A stretch of 5,959 nt of DNA from an uncultured Caryophanales bacterium (GTDB taxonomy: Bacteria > Bacillota_I > Bacilli_A > RF39 > UBA660). Below, piece by piece: positions 1 through 5,578 of this stretch. Where the stretch lies: assembly GCA_947168625.1 (NCBI GenBank), contig CAMVMQ010000052.1, positions 1-5,959 of the forward strand, in the 5' to 3' direction. Under the pieces are notes generated by a model. The model was given only the letters and a program-made list of their open reading frames with translations. It did not search any database and had not been told where the DNA came from. The stretch's first letter is position 1, and the number at the start of each line of letters is the position of its first letter. The position numbers were made by a program, and so were the translations under genes.

Positions 1-78
1 CCACACAGTATCTTCCCTCATATTAACCTCAAGTTTAATACCATCATTTTCAAAAATAACAATTTCATTCTTATTCAT
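1..78 (-). CDS. RhuM-like protein, N-terminal 26 residues only (runs off left edge)
   Basis: ATG at 78-76 opens a frame that stays open to the window edge and reads MNKNEIVIFENDG, then a stretch ending EDTVW. This matches the N-terminal beta-hairpin of RhuM-type proteins, in which a short strand motif is followed by W-L-T-Q and a helix-turn-helix. The gene just upstream has the equivalent N-L-I-Y-K...L-W-L-T-Q layout, so two RhuM-type genes appear to lie in tandem. A purine-rich ribosome binding site (AGAGGAAAGTGAT) precedes the ATG. The start lies 48 bp after the stop of the upstream rhuM-like gene with no clear promoter between, so co-transcription is likely. Only 26 residues are visible. 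The same N-terminal module is also found fused to other domains such as Fic-type enzymes, so the full product cannot be named. Family assignment is by pattern recognition. Confidence 0.6.
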   Translation of the reverse strand, partial: MNKNEIVIFENDGIKLEVNMREDTVW

Positions 79-126
79 CTTTATCACTTTCCTCTAAAAT
101 AAGCAAAATTTTTGTAAAAATTTCTT

Positions 127-1140
127 TTATTTTTTATTATTTATTAATTTGATACTATCAATAAACTTATCAAAATCAGAAACATATGTCTTATCCTGTT
201 TTATTCTATACTTTTCGTATTCTTTATAAGCTAATTTTTGAGCAACATTATGCGATATTTTACCTGCATTATGAAGTATTTCTTGATCGTTGAATTCCAA
301 AAATGCATTTAATTTATCTACCCAGTCTTCCATTGTCATAGCATTATGATTTTCTGCTTGCATTTCTGCATAATCTAAATACATCGTAACAATTCTATTT
401 AAATTTTTTAGTTCATTTTCTGTTAAATAATTTTTTGCAATATCTACATCGTATTTATATATTGGACCATCTGGGCTATTTTTCCAATTTGTAAGACCCA
501 TGTTGCTTTTTTCTGAATCTACTCTATTATATATGATTTCAGCTGCTGTTTCTCCTGTTACTGCATAATGCAATTTGTTTTGAACTGTTTTAAAAAACGA
601 TTTAGTAATATCAGAATCTTTATCATAGTCTACACTACATGATGAATATATATCAGTAATTTTTTGATAGAATCTTCTCTCACTTGAACGAATATTTTTA
701 ATTCTTTCCAACATTTCTTCAAAATAATCTTCACCAAATATATATTCTGGATTAGATAATCTATCATCATTCATTACAAAACCTTTTTTTAAATATTCCT
801 TAAGTATTTTAGTTGCCCAAATTCTAAAATTTGTCGCTTTTTTTGAATTTACACGATAACCAACCGCTATTATAACATCTAAGTTATAAATTTTAACTGG
901 CTTTTTTGAATTAACAACGTCGGTTTTTCCGACGGTGTTATTTTCTACAAGTTCTCCCGTTTCAAAAATATTGTTAATATGCTCTGTAATTGTACTTCTT
1001 GCAACTCCAAAAAGTTCTGCTATTAAATTTTGAGTTAACCATAAATCATTATTAATAAGTAGTACATCAACCTTTACATTGTTACTATCATCTTTATATA
1101 TTAAAAAATTGCGATTAGACATTTGTATTTTATTATTCAT
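127..1140 (-). CDS. rhuM: RhuM family protein (virulence-associated / accessory DNA-binding-like protein)
   Basis: This is a 337-residue protein from the preferred start. Near residues 33-62 it has the family's L-W-L-T-Q...A-E-L-F-G-V helix-turn-helix-like segment. Around 95-111 comes the hallmark G-Y-R-V-N-S-K-(K/R)-A-T-x-F-R-I-W-A-T-K. The C-terminal half has the conserved G-x-T-A-A-E-I-I-Y, M-G-L-T-x-W, L-N-R-I-V-T-M-Y-L-D-Y-A-E and Q-x-I-L-H-N-A-G-K patterns. Length and order fit full-length RhuM, with no break. The founding member is in Salmonella SPI-3. The biochemical role is not established, but homologues are frequent in mobile regions and inside type I restriction-modification loci. 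An in-frame ATG three codons upstream (1149-1147) abuts the AGGAG with no spacer, so ATG 1140-1138, nine bases from it, is the better start. It overlaps the end of the upstream 136-residue gene by 8 bases, which implies translational coupling. Confidence 0.88.
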   Translation of the reverse strand: MNNKIQMSNRNFLIYKDDSNNVKVDVLLINNDLWLTQNLIAELFGVARSTITEHINNIFETGELVENNTVGKTDVVNSKKPVKIYNLDVIIAVGYRVNSKKATNFRIWATKILKEYLKKGFVMNDDRLSNPEYIFGEDYFEEMLERIKNIRSSERRFYQKITDIYSSCSVDYDKDSDITKSFFKTVQNKLHYAVTGETAAEIIYNRVDSEKSNMGLTNWKNSPDGPIYKYDVDIAKNYLTENELKNLNRIVTMYLDYAEMQAENHNAMTMEDWVDKLNAFLEFNDQEILHNAGKISHNVAQKLAYKEYEKYRIKQDKTYVSDFDKFIDSIKLINNKK

Positions 1141-1543
1141 TTTTGTCATCTCCTATCATCATATGTTTCATAATTGAATACTTAAATGCTTCAAGCATTT
1201 TCTCACTTCTTTCATTTCTTAATCTTTCTTCTTCTTCATATTCTTCTACTGTATATTTTTTTAATTTTGATAAAACAAATTTTCTATTTTCTTCAAGTAT
1301 ATTAATTATATTATTTACCATTATAATTTCATCAAAGCTTACTTTGGCATATCTAGTAAACTCCGTATCCAAAACAAACTCATATACCATTTTATTATCT
1401 TTTTTTACCAAATCTGCTGCTATAACTAAAGAATTATTGATATCCACTAAAAATTCTGCACTGCTAAAATTAGTTTTAAAAGAATAGCCTGGTATCATTA
1501 CCTTACTAATCATTTTTTTAATTTCTTTTACACTTTTTATCAT
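1133..1543 (-). CDS. Hypothetical 136-residue protein, first gene of the rhuM operon
   Basis: I do not recognise this family. The protein begins MIKSVKEIKKMISKVMIPG, has an alternating hydrophobic/charged middle (about residues 25-75, consistent with a beta-rich small domain), then a predicted helix near 75-95. A strongly charged stretch follows near 98-116 with runs of E and R (E-E-Y-E-E-E-E-R-L-R) that could form a short coiled coil. There is no signal peptide or membrane segment, so it is probably cytosolic. Translation is well supported. AAGGTGAG lies about 8 bases before ATG 1543-1541, a strong promoter lies about 50 bases upstream, and the 3' end overlaps the rhuM start by 8 bases. That tight coupling suggests it works with, or in fixed ratio to, the RhuM protein. 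A small antitoxin-like or regulatory partner is conceivable but only a guess. A plus-strand open frame over the same bases is a shadow. Confidence 0.75.
   Translation of the reverse strand: MIKSVKEIKKMISKVMIPGYSFKTNFSSAEFLVDINNSLVIAADLVKKDNKMVYEFVLDTEFTRYAKVSFDEIIMVNNIINILEENRKFVLSKLKKYTVEEYEEEERLRNERSEKMLEAFKYSIMKHMMIGDDKNE
1150..1154 (-). promoter_or_regulatory. Ribosome binding site AGGAG that decides the rhuM start
   Basis: On the minus strand the site reads AGGAG followed directly by ATGACAAAAATG. The first ATG has zero spacing and cannot be used efficiently. The second ATG, nine bases away, has normal spacing and is taken as the start. The site lies inside the last codons of the 136-residue gene, so ribosomes finishing that gene can feed rhuM. 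Confidence 0.7.
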
Positions 1544-1592
1544 AAACTATCTCACCTTATTTAAAATGTATCAAACTTATGTTTGCTATTTC

Positions 1593-1621
1593 ATTATATC
1601 ACTATTTGTTGTATTAATCAA
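1593..1621 (-). promoter_or_regulatory. Sigma-A-type promoter of the 136-residue gene / rhuM operon
   Basis: On the minus strand TTGATT (1621-1616), a 17-bp spacer, then TATAAT (1598-1593), preceded by TGA so that an extended -10 (TGATATAAT) is present. The -10 is a perfect consensus and the spacing is ideal. The start codon is about 50 bases downstream. The surrounding gap 1544-1712 holds no other feature I can support and no clear terminator for the ORF6N gene that ends at 1713. Confidence 0.75.
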
Positions 1622-1712
1622 CATTTCTGATAAAAATACTATACATTTGTTTTCCTTATATTTTTGTAAACTTTTTATCATATCGTTACAATGCACTAGA
1701 TAAAAGTAGATA

Positions 1713-2609
1713 TTAAATAATATTATTAATTTTATCTATTAGTGCCTTCTTTATTTCTTCATCACCTACTAATGTTATAGAAAATGTTTTATAACCAATT
1801 CTATTTATACTTGCACCACAGTGATATACTTCTTTTTTATCTATAATAAAGTAACGATCATGATAACTATTATCATATACTACTTTTAAATTATGATATT
1901 GTTTATTATATTTATTAATATCTTGTTTTGTAAGAAGGCTATTTACTTTGGTAATAATAGTTGCCTTAACATTTAATTTACTAATAATATCTAATATTGT
2001 ATTGTCAGCATAAGAATCTATTATAATAAGTTCATTATTAGTACTACTAAATATTTCTTTTATTTTAGAATAAGCATCATATATTTGACCATCAAAATAT
2101 ATCTCATGATTCTTCCTTTTCTCTTCTAGTTTATCAAACGATTCTTGTAAAAGTTTAATTTCTGAATCATGTTCTAGTACCATATTATTTATAAATTTTT
2201 GTTCTATCAAATTAGATGATATGTATTTACGCATAGCAACAAAAGCATCCATTATTTTTATACTTATTTGTGCTGCAATTTTAGTATGCAAAATAGTAGA
2301 AAGCATTGCTACTCCTTCTTCGGTAAAAACTCTAGGTAAGTATTTTCGATAATGACCTTTTCCTGGAGTATTATTTTCTAAGGTCAAATTGTTTGACCTT
2401 AGAAATTTCCATTCTTCTTCAGTCAAAATCCAACTAAATCTTTCTGGAAATTTGGTAGGATTATTTCTAACTGCTTGATTAATCTCTTTGGTTCCTTGGT
2501 TGCATTCATATAATCTTGCTAAATCCGAATCTAACATTACTTGCTTGCCTCTTACTTCATAGATTAAATTTTCAATTATAATGTTTTCTTTAATTGTAAT
2601 ATTGTTCAT
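1713..2609 (-). CDS. ORF6N-domain protein with PLD-like C-terminal domain (copy A)
   Basis: A 298-residue protein. Residues about 10-127 form an ORF6N domain, a phage/plasmid regulator module related to KilA-N/Bro-type DNA-binding domains. Visible signatures are R-G-K-Q-V-M-L-D-S-D-L-A-R-L-Y at 20-34, N-Q-A-V-R at 44-48, F-P-E-R-F at 54-58, F-T-E-E-G-V-A-M-L at 95-103 and A-F-V-A-M-R-K-Y at 122-129. A charged helical linker (about 135-170) follows, then an alpha/beta domain (about 172-298). That domain contains H250-D-R252-x4-D257 and G265-A-S-I-N269, which resembles one HKD motif of phospholipase-D-like nucleases with K changed to R and one extra spacer residue. Catalysis is therefore uncertain. 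The RBS AAGGGGG (2623-2617) lies 7 bases before ATG. The gene has its own promoter and a near-copy immediately upstream. Likely a cytosolic phage-type regulator or DNA-acting accessory protein. Confidence 0.85.
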   Translation of the reverse strand: MNNITIKENIIIENLIYEVRGKQVMLDSDLARLYECNQGTKEINQAVRNNPTKFPERFSWILTEEEWKFLRSNNLTLENNTPGKGHYRKYLPRVFTEEGVAMLSTILHTKIAAQISIKIMDAFVAMRKYISSNLIEQKFINNMVLEHDSEIKLLQESFDKLEEKRKNHEIYFDGQIYDAYSKIKEIFSSTNNELIIIDSYADNTILDIISKLNVKATIITKVNSLLTKQDINKYNKQYHNLKVVYDNSYHDRYFIIDKKEVYHCGASINRIGYKTFSITLVGDEEIKKALIDKINNII

Positions 2610-2642
2610 AATAATTCCCCCTTCTATAATGTTATGTCTTCT

Positions 2643-2671
2643 ATCATATCACTAACTATTAGATAGGTAAA
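2643..2671 (-). promoter_or_regulatory. Extended -10 promoter of ORF6N gene copy A
   Basis: On the minus strand TTTACC (2671-2666), a 17-bp spacer, then TATGAT (2648-2643) preceded by TGA, giving an extended -10 (TGATATGAT). The same elements with the same spacing occur upstream of copy B, which supports function. The start codon is about 33 bases downstream of the -10. Confidence 0.65.
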
Positions 2672-2681
2672 AATACTTTAC
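2667..2681. promoter_or_regulatory. Operator-like palindrome overlapping the -35 box, copy A
   Basis: GTAAAAATACTTTAC is an inverted repeat with arms GTAAA and TTTAC. It covers most of the -35 box of the copy A promoter, so a bound protein would block RNA polymerase. The equivalent site in copy B is a longer, 6+3+6 palindrome. Autoregulation by the ORF6N protein is an inference. Confidence 0.45.
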
Positions 2682-2758
2682 ACCTAAATTTACATTATTT
2701 TTTTATTAGTGTTAATTCTTATATCATATCATTACAATGCACTAGATAAAAGTAGATA

Positions 2759-3640
2759 TTAAATAATATTATTAACTTTATCTATTAGTGTCTTCTTTAT
2801 TTCTTCATCACCTACTAATGTTATAGAAAATGTTTTATAACCAATTCTATTTATACTTGCACCACAGTGATATACTTCTTTTTTATCTATAATAAAGTAA
2901 CGATCATGATAACTATTATCATATACTACTTTTAAATTATGATATTGTTTATTATATTTATTAATATCTTGTTTTGTAAGAAGGCTATTTACTTTGGTAA
3001 TAATAGTTGCCTTAACATTTAATTTACTAATAATATCTAATATTGTATTGTCAGCATAAGAATCTATTATAATAAGTTCATTATTAGTACTACTAAATAT
3101 TTCTTTTATTTTAGAATAAGCATCATATATTTGACCATCAAAATATATCTCATGATTCTTCCTTTTCTCTTCTAGTTTATCAAACGATTCTTGTAAAAGT
3201 TTAATTTCTGAATCATGTTCTAGTACCATATTATTTATAAATTTTTGTTCTATCAAATTAGATGATATGTATTTACGCATAGCAACAAAAGCTCTCATTA
3301 TTGCAATACTCATTTCTGATGATACTTTTGTCCTAAGAACTGTTGCAAGCATCGCAGCACCTTCCTCAGTAAAGGCATATGGTAATGTTCTAGACATATT
3401 ATTGAAATTTGCGGTCCCAATTTGGGACTGCAATTTTAGAAGTTCATCTTCACTTAACTGAAAATAAAAATCTTCTGGAAACCTACTACAATTTCTTTTA
3501 ACAGCTTGATTAACTGTTTTTGTACCATTAGCACATTCATATAATCTTGCTAAATCCGAATCTAACATTACTTGTTTACCCCTTACTTCATAGATTAAAT
3601 TTTCAATTATAATGTTTTCTTTAATTGCAATATTGTTCAT
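2759..3640 (-). CDS. ORF6N-domain protein with PLD-like C-terminal domain (copy B)
   Basis: A 293-residue paralogue of the ORF6N gene directly downstream. Residues 1-36 match copy A except T5 to A, and from A117 (A-F-V-A-M-R) to the end only two residues differ (T for A, V for I). Between residues 37 and about 116 it diverges strongly and is five residues shorter, while keeping ORF6N landmarks: N-Q-A-V-K, F-P-E-D-F, L-P-Y-A-F-T-E-E-G-A-A-M-L and M-S-I-A-I-M. The same charged linker and PLD-like domain with H-D-R-Y-F-I-I-D and G-A-S-I-N follow. The two proteins probably have the same C-terminal activity but different recognition specificity. RBS AAGGGGG and promoter match those of copy A. The gene starts about 90 bases after the terminator of the gltX-tRNA unit, so its own promoter should drive it. 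Confidence 0.85.
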   Translation of the reverse strand: MNNIAIKENIIIENLIYEVRGKQVMLDSDLARLYECANGTKTVNQAVKRNCSRFPEDFYFQLSEDELLKLQSQIGTANFNNMSRTLPYAFTEEGAAMLATVLRTKVSSEMSIAIMRAFVAMRKYISSNLIEQKFINNMVLEHDSEIKLLQESFDKLEEKRKNHEIYFDGQIYDAYSKIKEIFSSTNNELIIIDSYADNTILDIISKLNVKATIITKVNSLLTKQDINKYNKQYHNLKVVYDNSYHDRYFIIDKKEVYHCGASINRIGYKTFSITLVGDEEIKKTLIDKVNNII

Positions 3641-3673
3641 AATAATTCCCCCTTCTATAATGTTATGTCTTTT

Positions 3674-3702
3674 ATCATATCACTAACTATTAGATAGGTA
3701 AA
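3674..3702 (-). promoter_or_regulatory. Extended -10 promoter of ORF6N gene copy B
   Basis: On the minus strand TTTACC (3702-3697), 17 bp, TATGAT (3679-3674) with a TGA extension. The elements are identical to those of copy A. It lies between the upstream terminator and the copy B start. Confidence 0.65.
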
Positions 3703-3712
3703 GATACTTTAC
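3698..3712. promoter_or_regulatory. Operator-like palindrome overlapping the -35 box, copy B
   Basis: GTAAAGATACTTTAC has perfect 6-bp arms (GTAAAG/CTTTAC) around ATA and overlaps the -35 box. Relative to copy A the one base change completes the palindrome, which fits a protein-binding site under selection or a better site at copy B. Confidence 0.45.
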
Positions 3713-3734
3713 ATCTAAATTTGCATATTTTTTT

Positions 3735-3767
3735 AAAAAGAAAAAAAGTCTTGATAATCAAGACTTT
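3735..3767 (-). terminator. Rho-independent terminator of the gltX-tRNA-Glu unit
   Basis: On the minus strand a perfect 10-bp stem (AAAGTCTTGA / TCAAGACTTT, 3767-3758 with 3754-3745) closes a 3-base loop. It is followed by TTTT-C-TTTTT. It begins 12 bases after the tRNA CCA end, so it ends the tRNA-Glu transcript and insulates the ORF6N genes. Confidence 0.88.
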
Positions 3768-3779
3768 AATAAACTTAAA

Positions 3780-3856
3780 TGGTGACCTGTATGGAATTCG
3801 AATCCATGAATGTTGCCTTGAGAGGGCAATGTGTTAAGCCACTTCACCAACAGGCC
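3780..3856 (-). tRNA. trnE: tRNA-Glu, anticodon CUC, encoded CCA
   Basis: The 77-base minus-strand gene folds into a full cloverleaf. The acceptor GGCCTGT/ACAGGTC has one G-U pair. The D stem is GTG/CAC, the anticodon stem TTGCC/GGCAA with loop CTCTCAA, the variable loop CATTC, and the T arm ATGGA-TTCGAAT-TCCAT. Discriminator A is followed by encoded CCA. The anticodon is CTC at 3822-3820, which reads GAG, and the body resembles Firmicute tRNA-Glu (for example GGCC start, GGTCACCA end). It lies 60 bases downstream of gltX, the gene for its own aminoacylating enzyme, on the same strand. C34 cannot read GAA, so a UUC tRNA-Glu must exist elsewhere in this AT-rich genome. Confidence 0.93.
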
Positions 3857-3860
3857 ATTA

Positions 3861-3881
3861 ATTGTTCCTTTAAGGAACAAT
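3861..3881 (-). other. Perfect hairpin 4 bases upstream of the tRNA 5' end
   Basis: Arms ATTGTTCCT and AGGAACAAT form a perfect inverted repeat (10-bp arms around a single central base; physically about 9 bp with a 3-base loop). No T-run follows on either strand, so it is not a classical terminator. In the minus-strand transcript it sits between gltX and the tRNA. It may act as a processing or stabilising structure that separates the mRNA from the tRNA precursor. Confidence 0.55.
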
Positions 3882-3884
3882 ATA

Positions 3885-3913
3885 ATATTATCATAATTTA
3901 TATTTTTTTACAA
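3885..3913 (-). promoter_or_regulatory. Possible promoter for tRNA-Glu in the gltX-tRNA gap
   Basis: On the minus strand TTGTAA (3913-3908), a 17-bp spacer, then TAATAT (3890-3885) with a TGA extension. It starts just after the gltX stop codon. In such AT-rich DNA chance matches are common, and transcription would start inside the hairpin that precedes the tRNA. The tRNA may therefore have its own start in addition to read-through from gltX. Confidence 0.35.
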
Positions 3914-3916
3914 TAT

Positions 3917-5560
3917 TTATTTAATTTTTTCTATTCTACTTATTATTCTATCCTTACCTAGCAGTTTCATTATTTCATATAAATCAGGAGTCATACTCTT
4001 AGAGGTTATTGCTACTCTTAAGACTGTAGATACATCAGCGACACTGCCTTTATAATTATCAGGATTTTCTTTATAATCTTTCATATTACTAGCATAACCT
4101 AAGTTATCACATAGCTCTTTAATATTATTAAACCATACTTCTTTATCAGATATATCAAAATATTTATCTATGTATAGATTTAATATCTTATTAATTTCTT
4201 CCTTACTATTAATACTACCCCAGTCATAACTAGAAGGATTATATAACTCATCGTACATATAGAATATTTGATTTTTTATTTCACTGTAACAAGAATAATC
4301 TTTTCTTGGTTTCTTCTGCTCTCTTTCAATATTTAGAACATTCTTAGTATAATCCTCATACTCAGTAATTAATTCATTAAACTCTTTATCATAATCCTTA
4401 GTCCAATTATATAAGTTATCATATACTTCTTCTTTAGTCATTTTACTTATAACTGTTTTAGATATATTATCTAACTTTTCTAAGTCAAAGAATGCTCCTG
4501 ATGAACTCATCTTTTTAGGACTATATACAAAATCAGTAAATTCTTTATCTGGGTTAGCTGTATGCCATTCTTCATAATTAGAATTAATAATAGTCATTAA
4601 AGCTTCAATTACAGCTTTAGTTGGATAACCTTTCTCTTTATAATAAGTCATTGAAGCTTCAGGATCTTTTCTCTTACTTATCTTTCTAACACTAGTTCCT
4701 TCTTTTTTAATAATTAATGGAGTATGAACATATTTAGGAGATTTAAAGCCAAATGTTCTAAATAATTCAATATGTTTAGGTACAGATGATAACCATTCTT
4801 CTCCTCTTACAACATGAGTAGTATGCATTAAATAATCGTCTACTAGATGAGCAAAATGGTATGTTGGTAATCCATCACCTGATTTCATAATAACAAAATC
4901 TTCATCATTTTCAGGAAGTTCTATCTTACCTTTAACTAAGTCTTCAAAAACAAACTTCTTATTAAAGTCTCCCATACTTTTAAATCTAATTACATAAGGG
5001 ATACCTTCTTTTACTTTAGAGATAAGTTCTTCTACACTAACATTTCTATATTTAGCATAACTTCCATAATATCCAGTTCTTACTTTACTTCTTTCTTGAA
5101 CTTCTCTCATTTCATCTAATTCATCTTTAGTACAAAAACAAGGATATGCTCTTCCTATTTCAATTAAATATTTAATAAAAGCATGATATATTTCTTTTCT
5201 TTCACTTTGAACATATGGTCCATAACTACCTACAATATTTCCTTCAAATTCATACTCATCAGGTATAATATTATAGTGAGTTAAAGTATCCATTATTAAC
5301 TTAGTAGCTTCTTTTACTTCTCTCTTTGTATCTGTATCTTCATTTCTTAAATAGAATACTCCATTAGAATTTTTAGCAAGTACATAATCAATAATTGCTT
5401 GGTAGAAACCTCCTAGATGCATATATCCAGTAGGGCTAGGAGCAAATCTCGTTACTTTTTCTCCTTCTTTTAAATTTCTTTCAGGATACATTTCTTCATA
5501 ATCTTTTATAGTTTTAGTAATATTAGGAAATATAAGATTCGCTAAATCTTTATTTGTCAT
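3917..5560 (-). CDS. gltX: Glutamate--tRNA ligase (glutamyl-tRNA synthetase)
   Basis: A 547-residue class Ib synthetase that joins glutamate to tRNA-Glu using ATP in the cytosol. Visible motifs in order: F-A-P-S-P-T-G-Y-M-H-L-G-G at 39-51 (the HIGH signature as HLGG), R-N-E-D-T-D at 72-77, C-F-C at 141-143, G-L-P-T-Y-H-F-A-H-L-V-D-D at 230-242, R-G-E-E-W at 252-256 and K-I-S-K-R at 293-297 (the KMSKS signature). The helical anticodon-binding domain follows to the end. The N-terminal extension of about 35 residues (L-I-F-P-N-I-T-K-T...Y-P-x-R-N-L-K) and the length fit the long clostridial/Mollicutes-type form. ATG 5560 is preferred over GTG 5569, which lies inside the ribosome binding site. 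The gene starts 18 bases after the toxin gene's stop and is followed by tRNA-Glu. Confidence 0.95.
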   Translation of the reverse strand: MTNKDLANLIFPNITKTIKDYEEMYPERNLKEGEKVTRFAPSPTGYMHLGGFYQAIIDYVLAKNSNGVFYLRNEDTDTKREVKEATKLIMDTLTHYNIIPDEYEFEGNIVGSYGPYVQSERKEIYHAFIKYLIEIGRAYPCFCTKDELDEMREVQERSKVRTGYYGSYAKYRNVSVEELISKVKEGIPYVIRFKSMGDFNKKFVFEDLVKGKIELPENDEDFVIMKSGDGLPTYHFAHLVDDYLMHTTHVVRGEEWLSSVPKHIELFRTFGFKSPKYVHTPLIIKKEGTSVRKISKRKDPEASMTYYKEKGYPTKAVIEALMTIINSNYEEWHTANPDKEFTDFVYSPKKMSSSGAFFDLEKLDNISKTVISKMTKEEVYDNLYNWTKDYDKEFNELITEYEDYTKNVLNIEREQKKPRKDYSCYSEIKNQIFYMYDELYNPSSYDWGSINSKEEINKILNLYIDKYFDISDKEVWFNNIKELCDNLGYASNMKDYKENPDNYKGSVADVSTVLRVAITSKSMTPDLYEIMKLLGKDRIISRIEKIK

Positions 5561-5564
5561 ATAA

Positions 5565-5576
5565 ATCACAACCTTT
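5565..5576 (-). promoter_or_regulatory. Ribosome binding site that fixes the gltX start
   Basis: The minus strand reads AAAGGTTGTGAT, a 10 of 12 match to the consensus AAAGGAGGTGAT, followed by TTAT and ATG 5560-5558. The in-frame GTG at 5569 is part of this element, so it is unlikely to be the start. Confidence 0.65.
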
Positions 5577-5578
5577 CT

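Larger units (their letters stand above)
1676..2695 (-). repeat. Tandem direct repeat unit A (ORF6N gene plus promoter)
   Basis: This unit aligns with 2722-3726 as two arms. The 3' arm (1676-2246 versus 2722-3292, offset 1046) has three mismatches by eye, at 1685, 1730 and 1745, and none from 1746 to 2246. The 5' arm (2503-2695 versus 3534-3726, offset 1031) has about eight mismatches. The segment between (2247-2502, 256 bp) is unrelated to little related at nucleotide level and 15 bp longer than its counterpart. Confidence 0.9.
2722..3726 (-). repeat. Tandem direct repeat unit B (ORF6N gene plus promoter)
   Basis: This is the partner of 1676-2695. It abuts unit A with about 26 bases between the units. 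The variable segment is 3293-3533 (241 bp). The unit ends just before the terminator of the gltX-tRNA-Glu block, so the duplication involved only the ORF6N gene and its control region. Confidence 0.9.

Noticed and set aside
106..123. AT-only inverted repeat AAATTTTT-GT-AAAAATTT between the two RhuM-type genes
   Set aside because: It has only A-T pairs and a 2-base spacer with no clear T-run in the right place, so it is too weak for a terminator and expected by chance in this composition.
1143..1487. Plus-strand open frame of 114 residues opposite the hypothetical gene
   Set aside because: It is antisense to a well-supported minus-strand gene, low in complexity (S/I/L/F-rich) and lacks a recognisable ribosome binding site or family motif.
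3267..3461. Plus-strand open frame of 64 residues within ORF6N copy B
   Set aside because: It is a shadow of the variable segment of a strongly supported minus-strand gene.
1676..3726. Tandem repeat as a pair of insertion sequences
   Set aside because: The units contain no transposase, terminal inverted repeats or target duplications; they are duplicated ORF6N genes with their promoters.
3779..3961. Plus-strand open frame of 60 residues across the tRNA
   Set aside because: It overlaps the tRNA-Glu gene and the end of gltX and resembles no protein.
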